NCBI GenBank assembly: GCA_028829895.1
Contig: CM054179.1
Location: forward strand, 39,922,617-39,986,616
Direction: 5' to 3'
DNA from: Sinotaia quadrata
Lineage: Eukaryota > Mollusca > Gastropoda > Architaenioglossa > Viviparidae
Length of the DNA stretch: 64,000 nt
Below are positions 22,815 through 33,955 of this stretch, one piece after another; within the stretch, counting starts at the first letter, position 1; each line of letters opens with the position of its first letter. Made by a program: the position numbers and the translations under genes. The notes below the pieces were generated by a model. The model was not told the origin of the DNA, ran no database searches, and was given only the letters and a program-made list of their open reading frames with translations.

Positions 22815-23110
22815 TATAGTAAAACTTCGACTAACAGTGCTGATGGTCGAGGTTCAGTAATGAGCTTTTCATTCCACTTACCATCACTTAGCCGTCCTTG
22901 AAAACCAATCCTCAATGGACTGGTACTGAATCTACGACTAAGTGCTGTTGACAAAGTGTCTAGAATAATACCTAAATGCTGTGTCCATTTATCCAACTCA
23001 CAGCTGTCCTTGAAAACCAATCTTCAGCTCGCTGGTATCGGACTTCGACTAAAAGTGCTGATGAGAAAGTGTCTCGTGAATAAAACAAACTGCCCTGTCC
23101 ACTTATGCAA
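22815..23110. repeat. ~113-bp tandem repeat
   Basis: CCTTGAAAACCAATC recurs at about 22894 and 23007, with flanking similarity including AGTGCTGATG and CTGTCCA. Confidence 0.8.
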
Positions 23111-23129
23111 ATCTTAAGTTGTCTTTTTA

Positions 23130-23735
23130 GGTCACTTCTCGACCAATTACTATTAAAGCTACACAACTTAATATCTCGACACAATTACGGCTAAAGCTAC
23201 ACGACTTATATTTCGACATGATTGCTACTGAAGCTACACGACTAATATTTCGACACGATTACTACTAAAGCTACACGACTAATATCTCGACACAATTACC
23301 ACTAGAGGTAGACGACTAATATTTCGACACAATTACTACTAAAACTACACGACTAATATTTCGACACGATTACTACTAAAGCTACACGACTAATATCTCG
23401 ACACAATTTTTACTAAAACTACACGACTAATATCTCGACACAATTACCACTAGAGCTAGATGACTAATATTTCGACACAATTACCACTAGAGCTAGATGA
23501 CTAATATTTCGACACAATTACCACTAGAGCTAGATGACTAATATTTCGACACAATTACTACTAAAACTACACGACTAATATTTCGACACAATTACCACTA
23601 GAGCTAGATGACTAATATTTCGACACAATTACCACTAGAGCTAGATGACTAATATTTCGACACAATTACTACAAAAACTACACGACTAATATTTCGACAC
23701 AATTACTACCAAAACTACACGACTAATATTTCTGA
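23130..23735. repeat. 37-bp minisatellite, about 16 units
   Basis: GACTAATATTTCGACACAAT recurs regularly. Variants CTACACGAC and CTAGATGAC form mixed blocks. It lies just downstream of the neuropeptide exon. Confidence 0.96.
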
Positions 23736-23988
23736 TAAGGCTGCATTCCAGCAAATAGTTGCCCTTTCTCTTAGCTAACCCTCTGTAAAATGTTCTTTAC
23801 GGAAACTTAATAAAGCTACGACTCTCAGAGATGAGTGAAGATTCATTCCAATGACGAACTGCCCGTCCGTTCCACGGAGTTAATCCTTTTAAACAAGTTC
23901 TGGTCGGGGGTGGGGGAGGTTATAAAACTACCACTAAGAAGAGTTGTTTGAGGGTGCATTCCAATGACGACGTGCCCATCCAACTTAC
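23736..23988. other. Sequence downstream of the neuropeptide exon
   Basis: It follows the donor at 23987-23988 on the minus strand, so it may be intronic within the 3'UTR. A possible acceptor (CATTTTACAG on the minus strand, near 23790) is present. No coding sequence seen. Confidence 0.4.
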
Positions 23989-23995
23989 CCCAATA

Positions 23996-24271
23996 TTAGC
24001 TGTCTCTTTCTTCTGATTCTTCCTGATGGCTGTATTGTGAGAGCAGCACAGAGCACGCGCCTCGGATTTCGTCCAGGGTCGGCCGGTAGGCGTCTGATGA
24101 CCGCTTGCCAAAGAAAAGGGAGTTCATGTTGGGATTGATGCCACGGCGTCCGAACAGAAGCGGCTGCTGCCCGACCAAGCGGTTGAGGTTCCGTGTTGCC
24201 ATGGCTTGAGCCGGCAGCGACACCAAGAAAACACACAGCGTCAGAAACACGCAAGCCAGAGATGTATTCAT
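23996..24271 (-). CDS. FFamide (SIFamide-like) neuropeptide precursor, 91 aa
   Basis: The single-exon reading frame starts at the ATG 24269-24271, directly after a splice acceptor (TCCCTACAG|ATG), and stops at TAA 23996-23998. Residues 1-23 form a signal peptide ending LPAQA. Two amidated peptides follow: one ending QQPLLF before GRR (41-43), then GINPNMNSLFF (44-54) before GKR (55-57). Glycine followed by basic pairs gives C-terminal amides. The tail is acidic (58-91) with one cysteine (C73). Order, amide and the N-S-L-F-F ending match the molluscan FFamide type, related to arthropod SIFamide (ending NGSIF-amide), whose tail normally has two cysteines. Released from neurons, such peptides act through G-protein-coupled receptors. 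A GTAAGT donor nine bases after the stop suggests a 3'UTR intron. The neuropeptide nature is firm; the family name is from memory. Confidence 0.9.
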   Translation of the reverse strand: MNTSLACVFLTLCVFLVSLPAQAMATRNLNRLVGQQPLLFGRRGINPNMNSLFFGKRSSDAYRPTLDEIRGACSVLLSQYSHQEESEERDS

Positions 24272-24281
24272 CTGTAGGGAC
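24272..24281 (-). promoter_or_regulatory. Splice acceptor immediately before the neuropeptide ATG
   Basis: The minus strand reads TTCTTTACGTCCCTACAG then ATG. The 5' leader must therefore lie in at least one upstream exon at higher coordinates. Confidence 0.75.
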
Positions 24282-24364
24282 GTAAAGAAGATAAGATTGT
24301 ATTGTAATAATTTACTCGCTGAAAGACAAGCATTAAATGGGTGCGTTCAGTTTTAATGACGCAC

Positions 24365-24790
24365 TGAACCCGGTTTATCGACACAGTGTTACAGGATTAG
24401 TGACGCAATGGTACGCGATTAGTGGATGCAGTGACACAGGTATAGCGACACAGTGTTAGAGGATTAGTGACGCAATGGTACGCGATTAGTGGATGCAGTG
24501 ACACAGGTATAGCGACACAGTGTTACAGGATTAGTGACGCAATGGTACGCGATTAGTGGATGCAGTGACACAGGTATAGCGACACAGTGTTACAGGATTA
24601 GTGACGCAATGGTACGCGATTAGTGGACGCAGTGTGATACAGGTACAGCGACACAGTGGTACAGGATTGGTAATGCAATGGTGCGCGATTAGTGGACTCA
24701 GTGATACAGGCTTAATGACATAATGGTACAGGATTAGTGAAGCAAGAGCGCGAGACTGGTGACGCAATGCTACAGGATTAGTGACTTAGT
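24365..24790. repeat. 67-bp minisatellite, about six units
   Basis: GCGACACAGTGTTACAGGAT recurs every 67 bp (24445, 24512 and on) with GATTAGTG sub-repeats. It lies in the presumed 5'UTR intron of the neuropeptide gene. Confidence 0.95.
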
Positions 24791-25007
24791 GGATATTAGT
24801 AAGGAGCGTCGATATTTTTTACAATTATCAAATACAAAACGTGCCGACAATGCCGGTACAGGATGAATGACGTAACTTGCGTCAATAGTTTGCCACACTA
24901 GTTCAACACAGTATCGTATATAACTATTAAGAGTGGTACAAGATGAATGAATACAGTGCAGTAGTTAAAAAAAGTCAATGTTCGAGTAACGGTGGGGGAC
25001 AAAGGAC

Positions 25008-25190
25008 GAACAGTAATGTCCCTTGCCTTTAGGTTAAGTCTCAGTTGAAAGCAAGTTAAATATGCGAGTAATGTCCCTTGTCTGTAGGTCAAGTCGCAGT
25101 TCAAAGCAAGTTAAATATGCGAGTAATGTCCCTTGTCTGTAGGTTAAGTCGCAGTTCAAAGAAAGTTAAATATGCGAGTAACGGCAAGTG
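25008..25190. repeat. 55-bp tandem repeat, three copies
   Basis: GTAATGTCCCTTG occurs at 25013, 25068 and 25123. Confidence 0.95.
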
Positions 25191-25369
25191 ACAAAGGCGA
25201 CTGTTATAAACGGACGTATCTGGAGTAAAAATTATGGCTATGAATTATAAACATTCTTGAACTCTGTACAGACGTGAAGCTTCAGTGGCATAAGGATTTT
25301 GTTACTGCTTGTTTGAATTAGTTGGGAGAACGTTTGTAGTTCGAGATGAGCGCTCAAGTTTTCAGAACG

Positions 25370-25495
25370 TAAAATAGGACTTAGAAAAGGATGCATGTCA
25401 CTGATGTTTAAGCTTTCAGAACGTTTAATATGATTCAGACAGGATACATGTCACTGATGTTTAAGCTTTCAGAACGTTTAATATGATTCAGTACA
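25370..25495. repeat. ~57-bp tandem duplication
   Basis: AGCTTTCAGAACGTTTAATA occurs twice and a diverged copy (AGTTTTCAGAACGT) precedes them. Confidence 0.85.
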
Positions 25496-25499
25496 ACTT

Positions 25500-26090
25500 T
25501 CATGAAAAGTGACTGCAGTCAATTTGCAGCTTACAGTCTTACTCTAAGTCAAAAACAGGTGAAACATCAACAAACGATTAAAAAAAAAAAATAATTATTC
25601 GTGCAAATGATTATTCTCAAACGGTGTAATTTTTGTCCCCTGCAACCACTAGAAAAACAGATCACAAGTTCAAAATGTCACCAAGTGGGTCGCTGATCCA
25701 CAAAACAACTTAGTAACCGCCCCTATAAATGCGCGGCCTTGTCAAGGACACCGCTTAAAGCTTGATGAAGTGTTGTCCAAGCGCCTATTAGGTTACTTCC
25801 CTTTGCATAAGATAAAGCGGTATGATTTGTGAAAGGGCAATAACTTACAAGCAAGCACAATGTTAGCGGCAGTCAACGGTGTCTGACAGAATACATTCTC
25901 AGCAATTCAAAAGGTTAATCGCGTTTCTGACAAACTATTGACTTCAGCCCCAAAGAGGGACACTCTCAAGCCCTACTTTGCTATCGGTGTGAGTTTCTGC
26001 CTAATGCGTATGCGTGTCATTGTATATCTATGTGTGTGCGTTTGTTAGAGAGAAAAAGTAAGTAAAATACATATGAAAATGGAAACATGT
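25500..26090. other. Unique block with a TATA-like motif
   Basis: Non-repetitive. CCCCTATAAATGCGCGG at about 25720-25736 resembles a plus-strand core promoter (TATAAAT at 25724-25730), but no plus-strand coding exon follows that I can recognise. Confidence 0.35.
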
Positions 26091-26097
26091 ATCATAC

Positions 26098-26276
26098 CAG
26101 GGGACAACAAACCGCGGTCCCCGAGACAGGGCTCTGTGCGGCCCTAGGAGGACTTTATTTCATTATTTGTGTTGTTTTTTTCTACTGAGCCATCCATGTG
26201 CAATCTGACTTGCGGCCCTCCACGCACTATCAGTTGGAAATTTGGCGCTCTGGCCTAAAACGTTTGTGCATCCCTG
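26098..26276. mobile_element. hAT-like MITE, 179 bp
   Basis: The left end CAGGGGACAACAAAC and the reverse complement of the right end CAGGGATGCACAAAC match at 11 of 15 positions and fit the hAT CAGGG...CAAAC end type. The interior is GC-richer (TGCGGCCC twice). The flanking 8-mers are only partly alike, so the target duplication is eroded. Confidence 0.65.
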
Positions 26277-26366
26277 ATGTATACGAATTCACCCATCATG
26301 ACAAGGAAACGTGGGTTCGGCGTCTCTATTTTCTCCCCATTCTCACTTTTAGAAATGAAGAATTAT

Positions 26367-26370
<4 letters not shown>

Positions 26371-26447
<77 letters not shown>

Positions 26448-26448
26448 C
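26371..26448. repeat. (GA)n microsatellite
   Basis: Uninterrupted dinucleotide tract of about 78 bp. Confidence 0.99.
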
Positions 26449-27185
26449 TGTATTTTTAATTCGGTTTCCGAGATCTGTCATGATATCTAGTTCTAACAAT
26501 ATTTCTATTTCGCAAGTTAAAAACGTGAGTAATCTGTCCCATGGGTAGGGTAGACAACTTTCCTTTGTTGTAGCTGTATTTAATTTTAATTTTACAAACG
26601 AATCTATTAGTAGAATATACTTATAATAACATTACTATTAGTAGAATATACTAATAATAACACTAACGTTAGTGATTAAACCGAGACGAGCTTGCCCATC
26701 TGCTAGGGGAAAATGTTGGGTATTTCAATGAACTTTTGTTTATTTTGTATTTTTGTTTGGTTTACTTGGTTATTATTATACTTGCTTTGCAGGTAGATGG
26801 CTTATAGTTCAACTAGACACCAAACGTTTGCTGTTTTATCAATCAAACCAGAAATCTAACTGTTCTGCTTGTCGAAGTACAGGTAAGTAAACATGGATTT
26901 GTTACTCAATCCTACGGACCGGATCAAATATATATATATATATATATACAGTGAAAAGTTGGGGTGGATGTTATGTAAGAGATCTAGAATCTAGATTAAT
27001 ACGAACATCATGTGTAGTGCTTAGTTTGATCATTTTTTCTTTTCCTCCAGACTAGTAACTCTGTAACGGATATTCAATTAAACGCACACACTTACAAAAT
27101 AATATACAAGAATGATTAAATAAAGCATTTATTTATTTAATTTTATTTAATAGAAATGCTTGTGGTTTAATCACTGAAACAAGTA
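26449..27185. other. AT-rich intergenic sequence
   Basis: A short duplication (TATTAGTAGAATATACT) at about 26605-26655 and a (TA)n near 26930. No gene recognised. Confidence 0.6.
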
Positions 27186-27189
27186 TATA

Positions 27190-27330
27190 GTACTGCCCTT
27201 CCTTAAGTTAACAGTTACAGATAGTTAATAGAAACTACAATATATAAACTAGAAGTTATTGATAGTTAATAGAAAATACAACCTACAAGCGAAAAGTTAC
27301 TGATAGTTAATAGAAAAGACAACCTATAAA
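27190..27330. repeat. ~55-bp diverged tandem repeat
   Basis: GATAGTTAATAGAAA recurs three times with similar flanks. Confidence 0.8.
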
Positions 27331-27369
27331 CGAAAAGAACTTCTGATTAATGTAATCTGAATTTAGAGG

Positions 27370-27500
27370 AGGATTGTTATGTGAATGTAGCCGATGAATG
27401 TAATGTGAATGTAGCCGATGAATGTAATGTGAACGTAGCCGATGATTGTAATGTGAACGTAACCGATGATTGCAATGTGAACGTAGCCGATGAATCACGG
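27370..27500. repeat. 24-bp tandem repeat
   Basis: AATGTGAACGTAGCCGATGA recurs five to six times. Confidence 0.92.
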
Positions 27501-27935
27501 TCACGGTTTTCACATTTGTCAAATGATTTAATTATGTAAGTATGCGTACTCAGCAATTTATCTTAATCACAAAAATAAAGAAAAAACACTTTAATTCAAT
27601 GAAATGTGAGATGATAAATCTAATCTTCATTATTTGTTTGTATTCAGCAAAATACTAAGCGTCTGTCTTTTACAGTTTGTTTATTACTTGTTCATGTGTA
27701 GTTCAGTACATATTCACGCACATGAATACACACACATGAACACACATGCTGGCACATGAATATACATATACACCCATGAAAACATATATACGCATACATA
27801 TCTGAAAGCACACTATTTTAATAAATGTTAAAATGTATACATATTGATAGTTTAATGTGATTAAAGTGTTTGAACACTATTTTAGACAGACGAGGAGACA
27901 GACAGATGCATACACACACATAGTCATACATATAC

Positions 27936-27986
<51 letters not shown>

Positions 27987-28055
27987 AGTGTGGAAAGAAA
28001 GAAAGAAATGTGGAAAGAAAGAAATGTGAAAAGAAAGAAAGAAAGAAAGAAAGAT
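27936..28055. repeat. (GAAA)n microsatellite with TGTG interruptions
   Basis: Tetranucleotide tract. The Lys/Glu-rich and Phe/Ser-rich frames are artefacts. Confidence 0.98.
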
Positions 28056-28385
28056 CCTTGTCTAGTGGTGGGAATTGACTTGGACCACTTTGGCCAGTGT
28101 TCTGCACTTATTATGCAATTTTCAATTTCAAAAGGAAACCTGTTATCTACCTATCAGCTGTAAAGACTTGCATGCAGACACTGACAATGGAATGAAGACA
28201 AGCTTAGAAGGCAGTTTAAACTCACGACAAAACACCGCCTTTGAACGTATTGTTCTCTTGGTAGGAGATTACCTCGCCTATCATTACCTTCACTTTACCG
28301 AATGTCCGTTCTGTACTGTGAAATAAATGACTTGTAAATTAGTTTTAGGCCCGTCAAAAGCCCACGTAGATTTGAATAACAGACC
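28056..28385. other. Unique sequence with an unassigned open frame
   Basis: A plus-strand frame of about 83 codons (28075-28326) ends in TAA overlapping an AATAAA. It shows no motif I recognise and no splice context, so it is not called a gene. Confidence 0.25.
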
Positions 28386-28387
28386 TG

Positions 28388-28620
28388 ATAAACACACACT
28401 CATACAGATACGTCATTCGTATGACAACATACACAAACACACACTCGTACAGATACATCATTCGCAGACACAAACACACTCTCAAACAGATTCGTCATTC
28501 GCGGACACATGCACAAACGCATACTCGTACAGATGCGTCATTCGCAGACACATACACACACTCATACATATACGTCTTTCGCAGACAGGTACGCAAACAC
28601 ACTCATACAGACCATTATAT
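28388..28620. repeat. ~38-bp diverged tandem repeat
   Basis: CACACTCATACAGATACGTC and variants alternate with CATTCGCAGACACA about six times. Confidence 0.85.
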
Positions 28621-28779
28621 GCATAATACACCTATATACTCAGGAGCAGTTGACGGGTTTACATTTTCACTAAAATCTTTTGTGTACGCAGGCAACTGAG
28701 ATAAGGGAAGATTATTATAGACTGACTTTTTAAATTTTGCCTTAATCACACGCACACATCCGTTAAGAGGGAAACGTTG

Positions 28780-29770
28780 CCACAGCTCTGCCTCACGAGT
28801 ACAACACTCTGTTACAAAGACACAACAGCCACAGCTCTGCCTTACGATTACAACACTTAGTCACAAATACACATCATGCTAAAACTGTGTCTTACCAAAT
28901 GCAACACTTAGTCACACACATACACATCATTCTAAAACTGTGTCTTACCAAATGCAACACTTATTTACAAAGACACATCATGCTAAACCTCTATCTTACC
29001 AATACAGCGCTCAGTCACAAAGACAATATGCTAAAACCCGGTCAGTACAATATTCTGTTAAAAGGACACGTGTTATAGCTTTGGTTTAGCAATACAACAA
29101 TCAGTCACGAATATATAATATGTTTTAGCTCTGACTTACCAATACAGCAGTAGATCACAGACACAAAATGCTATATACTGAACTTTTCACAATATAACAT
29201 TCAGCAACAAAGACACAACGTGCTATAGTTCTATTTTACCATTACAGCGCTCAGTCAAAGACACAATATGCTATGGTTCTGGCTTACCATTACAGCGCTC
29301 AGTCAAAGACACAATATACTACAGCTCTTATTCAGTCACAAAGACACAATATGCTATAGTTCTGGCCTGCCATTACAGCGCTCAAAGACACAATATGCTA
29401 TAGTTCTGGCCTGCCATTACAGCGCTCAAAGACACAATATGCTATACTTCTGGCCTAGCATTACAGCGCTCAGTCAAAGACACAATATGCTATGGTTCTG
29501 GCTTACCATTACAGCGCTCAGTCAAAGACACAATATGCTAAGGCTCTGATTTACAATAAAACATTTAGTCACAAAGACGCAATATGCTATAGTTCTGGCC
29601 TGCCATTACAGCGCTCAAAGACACAATATACTATAGTTCTGGCCTACCATTACAGCGCTCAAAGACACAATATGCAATAGTTCTGGCCTACCATTACACA
29701 AAGACACAATCTGACTTACAATATAACACTGTCACAAAGACACAATATACTTTAGCTCTGGTTTATAAGA
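28780..29770. repeat. ~45-60-bp complex minisatellite, about 20 units
   Basis: AAAGACACAATATGCTATAG followed by TTCTGGCCTGCCATTACAG in the central part. Outer units are strongly diverged and unit lengths vary. Confidence 0.93.
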
Positions 29771-29879
29771 ACTGCTTTCATAAAGAAATGCCGGTATTTA
29801 AAACAAAAAGTTTCAGATTTGTTTCTTTGACAAATTCTGATCATTTTGGGGTCAGAAGGCAATGGTGTTGTGTGACACA

Positions 29880-30175
29880 CTCCGGAATGATTAATAAACG
29901 TTCGGGACCTGGCTATACCTTGTGGATAGTGTGCTCTGGAATGATTAATAGACTTACAGATCCTGGCTATACTTTGTGGATAGTGTGCTCTGGAATGATT
30001 AATAGACTTACAGATCTTGGCTATACTTTGTGGATAGTGTGCTCTGGGAGTGATTAATAGATTTACGGGCCCTGGTTATACTATGTGGATAGTGTACCCT
30101 GGAGTGATTAATAGACTTACGGGCCTTGGTTATATTTATGGAGTGATTAATAGACTCACGGGCCCTAGTTTCCTG
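29880..30175. repeat. 54-bp minisatellite, about five units
   Basis: GGAATGATTAATAGACTTAC recurs at 54-bp spacing, with later units shortened. Confidence 0.94.
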
Positions 30176-30668
30176 TGGATGGTACTAAAGTTGCATACGT
30201 GACAGACAGCAATCTGTCACTACTGTCGGAGAGAAAAGCAGTTAAAATAACATTGTTATTCAAGACCAGACAATTACTCTCGAGATCGTCTTTGATGATA
30301 AAAATTTAATTCCCTTGCAGGATAATTTGGTTAAATTTGAGAGAATTCAGTAGTAAATACTTTAAAAAAGAGAATGTCTTAGTGAATTCAGCGTACAGCT
30401 TAAATTGTAAATATTTTAGATTTAGTTAGTAACTTAGTATGGTTTTAGTTTGCATTTTTAAAGTAATTAATTCTGCTGATACTTTAGATAATAATTTAGT
30501 GCGCTGATATTTTACACTTTGTTAATAAATAATGGAAATAAATGTAATTAATGGTTAATGTCTATGAGGCCTGACCAAATTTCTCTGTCTGCAAATTACG
30601 AAGACCTGTATGGGCGTGATTAAGTAGATTAGGGGTTGGGTAGCTTAATCTGTTAAACCGCCCATCAA
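30176..30668. other. AT-rich intergenic sequence
   Basis: No feature recognised. Confidence 0.6.
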
Positions 30669-30669
30669 A

Positions 30670-31200
30670 GAAACTTAGTGCGTGAATATTTTACGTTTAG
30701 TTGGCAAGTTAGTGTGTGAATATCTCCACTTTATTTAGTAACTTAATGTGTCATTAGTTAGGAACGTAATGTGTCATTATTTTATGTTCTTTTAGTAACT
30801 TAGTGTGTGAATATCTCCACTTTAGTTAGTAACTTAATGTGTCATTAGTTAGGAACGTAATGTGTCATTATTTTATCTTCTTTTAGTAACTTAGTGTGTG
30901 AATACTCCACTTTAGTTAGTAACTTAATGTGTCATTAGTTAGGAACGTAATGTGTCATTATTTTATGTTCTTTTAGTAACTTAGTGTGTGAATATCACCA
31001 CTTTAGTTAGTAACTTAATGTGTCATTAGTTAGGAACGTAATATGTCATTATTTTATGTTCTTTTAGTAACTTAGTGTGTGAATATCTCCACTTTAGTTA
31101 GTAACTTAATGTGTCATTAGTTAGGAACGTAATGTGTCATTATTTTATGTTCTTTTAGTAACGTAGTGTGCCAGTATTTTACATTTAGTTAGGAACTTAA
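30670..31200. repeat. ~91-bp higher-order minisatellite
   Basis: About five units containing AGTAACTTAGTGTGTGAATA and GTTAGGAACGTAATGTGTCA. The internal TTAGTAACTTA phrases show an older, shorter unit inside. Confidence 0.95.
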
Positions 31201-31434
31201 AGTATCAATGTTTTACATTTAATTTATAAATCAACAAGACTGAAGCAGTCAGTTTATTAAATCTCTTTCGAAAAAATACAGCTTGGAATTTTAATTAAGT
31301 TCAGCTTTTCTTTTACTGCAAGATACATATTATTTTTTAATGTCTAGACTAATAATTTTACTTCAAAATAAATATTATTCGTTATGTAAGATAAATATAA
31401 TAATTTATATAAGAATCAGATAGGCTAATAACTG

Positions 31435-31625
31435 AATTCTTGGATTATGCTACTGCTGTCTAGGGACTTAGGCCAGGCCCTAAATTGTTTGGATTATATT
31501 ACTGCTGTCTAGGGACTTAGGCCAGGCCCTAAATTCTTTAGAATTTAGATTATATTACTGCCGTCTAAGGACTTAGGCCAGGTCCTAAAAGACCTAAATT
31601 GTTTGGATTATACTATTGCTATCTA
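31435..31625. repeat. ~60-bp tandem repeat, four copies
   Basis: GGGACTTAGGCCAGGCCCTA recurs with indels. Confidence 0.9.
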
Positions 31626-32425
31626 GGGACCTAAATAGTAAAAGATGCCTAATAACAGTTCTGGCACTAATCCCAAGAAAAGAAAACCTTTGCCAGAAAA
31701 AGGTATATGCAAATCATTCTGTTCAACTGCAAGCTTGCTTATTCTCTGCATGGTCTGTATCCGCATAAAGAAATAATTTCAAGAGAAATGCATGGCTCAG
31801 GCTGCCTAGATGTCCCCCGTATTCTAATTACACTTCTGACAGGTTATCTCCCGACTTCGTCACTCTTACATTACAAATGACAAAATATGAGAGCACTATT
31901 GGGACCTGTTGGCATCATTATGCCTTGTCTCCCTTGATCGGTATGCGGTTCGCTGCTCCATGACTGATGAGGGAAAAGCTTTAGGGAACTGACTTAAGAA
32001 GCCCCGTCTTACGAGAGCTGGACAAATAAAGAGGTTGGAATATTTATAGCCACATCTGAAATACGGCCTGCCACAGATGGATACAAGGAAACGGCCTGCC
32101 GGCCTTTAAGGGGTTCGAATCCCTTGTAATATGCTCCATGCCAAAGATCGGTGCGCAGAATCGAAAACTGCATTATAATCAGTGAAAACTAAACAGAATC
32201 TGTTATAATGAATAGAAAAATATATTTCTGTCGAAATAATAGGAATATTTTTTAATAATAAATTTCGCTGTAGAATATTTTTTTTAATAACGCCCCCCCC
32301 CCCCCCTCCTCCAACCTTGCTTGTTTTTCGATTTCCCTCTTCATTGCAATTTATAAAATATTTAAGTTCAAACCATTTATTATTATAAAGGTGAAGGCGT
32401 CGCACTTAAGACTGGATAATGAAAC
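31626..32425. other. Unique intergenic block
   Basis: No gene recognised. It contains an isolated Pol III B-box-like GGGTTCGAATCCC near 32111, a direct repeat of ACGGCCTGCC, and a C-run at about 32293-32306. Confidence 0.5.
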
Positions 32426-32433
32426 CGCACGAG

Positions 32434-32910
32434 TATGAACGATTTTATCTCACAGATAACACAACATTTATTGCACTATGGATAGAATATTTCTAGATGA
32501 ACGATTTTATCTCACAGATAACACAACATTTATTGCACTATGGATAGAATATTTCTAGATGAACGATTTTATCTCACAGATAACACAACATTTATTGCAC
32601 TATGGATAGAATATTTCTAGATGAACGATTTTATCTCCCAGATAACACAACATTTATTGCACTATACATAGAATATTTCTAGATGAATGATTTTATCTCA
32701 CAGATAACACAACATTTATTGCACTATGGATAGAATATTTCTACATGAACGATTTTATCTCCCAGATAACACAACATTTATTGCACTATGGATAGAATAT
32801 TTCTACATGAACGATTTTATCTCCCAGATAACACAACATTTATTGCACTATACATAGAATATTTCTAGATGAATGATTTTATCTCACAGATAACACAACA
32901 TTTATTGCTT
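32434..32910. repeat. 62-bp minisatellite, about 7.5 units
   Basis: TGAACGATTTTATCTCACAG recurs every 62 bp (32436, 32498 and on). The variants CTAGATG/CTACATG and ATGGATAG/ATACATAG recur in blocks, so units were duplicated in groups. Confidence 0.97.
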
Positions 32911-33635
32911 TTTCCTATGACTTCGTGATTATCGAATGCAAGATAAAAATACATTACTCATTTGGACTTTTCACAAGAAGAAAGTTCTCGATGCTGTTCC
33001 AGTTTGATTATGGTTTCAAACTTTTGACCATCGGTCGTTTTGATATCCTACGTGTCGATGTTGTCAGCAGTAAACTATATTTGGCGCCAGCATTCCGCTT
33101 GCAATGTAAATTTTTCTCCACATGCTATTACCGCACGTGTCTGTTAATCTATAATTTGTACATTCCTTATCCAACCAGTTGGGTTTAAATTTTTTTTAAT
33201 CTCAACAGCAAATTGTTTGCTTTTTATGATTACAGCAGCAAAGAGCAAACGGCAGATATAAGAAAGACATTTTCTGGGTCATTACGCTGCAGCCAGCATT
33301 TCCAAACCAGGCACCGATCCCGGGAGAGGGGTTGTCGATTGAGAGAGAGGTAAAAAAAGACACACTATGAGAGAATTATTGTAAAACTTTGCCTTTCAAC
33401 CTTTCAACCTAAGGTCTTCTTATAAATAAGATTGTCACCGAAACAGATTAACCAATAACCAAAACGTGAAAAAGCGCTCAGTAATAAAAAATATATACAC
33501 AATAAGATGTTTAAGCTCTTCAAATGCTTTTATTTGTGTAGAGCCTGTATTCAGTTAGTCTGAATTGACGAAGACAAAGAAAGTAACTTTAAATATACCC
33601 TAAAGTTAGACAATAAGTGTATTAGTTTATTACTT
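32911..33635. other. Intergenic sequence
   Basis: A plus-strand frame of 87 codons at 32925-33188 is unassigned. No gene recognised. Confidence 0.5.
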
Positions 33636-33639
33636 AACT

Positions 33640-33955
33640 GCCTGCTTTGTGGGTTGTTACACTTTCACTTTAACCCTTGACATACAAACAGTGAGTAGAG
33701 ATCTTATTAGCCTGTTTTGTGTGTTGTTAAAACTTTCACTTAACCCTTGACATACAAACAGTGAGTAGAGATCTTATTAGCCTGTTTTGTGGGTTGCTAA
33801 AACTTTACTTAACCCTTGACATACAAACAGTGAGTAGAGATCTCATTAGCCTGTTTTGTGGGTTGCTAAAACTTTACTTAACCCTTGACATACAAACAGT
33901 GCGTAGGGATTTATTAGCCTGTTTTGTGGGTTGCTACAACTTTCACTTATACAAG
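33640..33955. repeat. ~69-bp minisatellite, 4.5 units
   Basis: CCCTTGACATACAAACAGTG and TTAGCCTGTTTTGTGGGTTG recur about every 69-70 bp. Confidence 0.95.

Noticed and set aside
23054..23085. CTGATGAG followed by a short hairpin, considered as a hammerhead ribozyme core
   Set aside because: The required GAAA directly after stem II is absent and no flanking stem I/III pairing was found. The CTGATGAG at about 31960 fails for the same reason.
23920..24254. Other minus-strand frames overlapping the neuropeptide exon
   Set aside because: They lack a signal peptide and peptide-processing sites; the 23996-24271 frame explains the sequence fully.
27936..28055. A CRISPR-like or other ordered repeat-spacer array among the minisatellites
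   Set aside because: All arrays in the window are head-to-tail tandem repeats without unique spacers, in a eukaryotic context.
32098..32125. Possible tRNA or SINE from the B-box GGGTTCGAATCCC with a short stem
   Set aside because: No A-box or cloverleaf can be built from the 70 bases upstream, and no tail or target duplication is visible.
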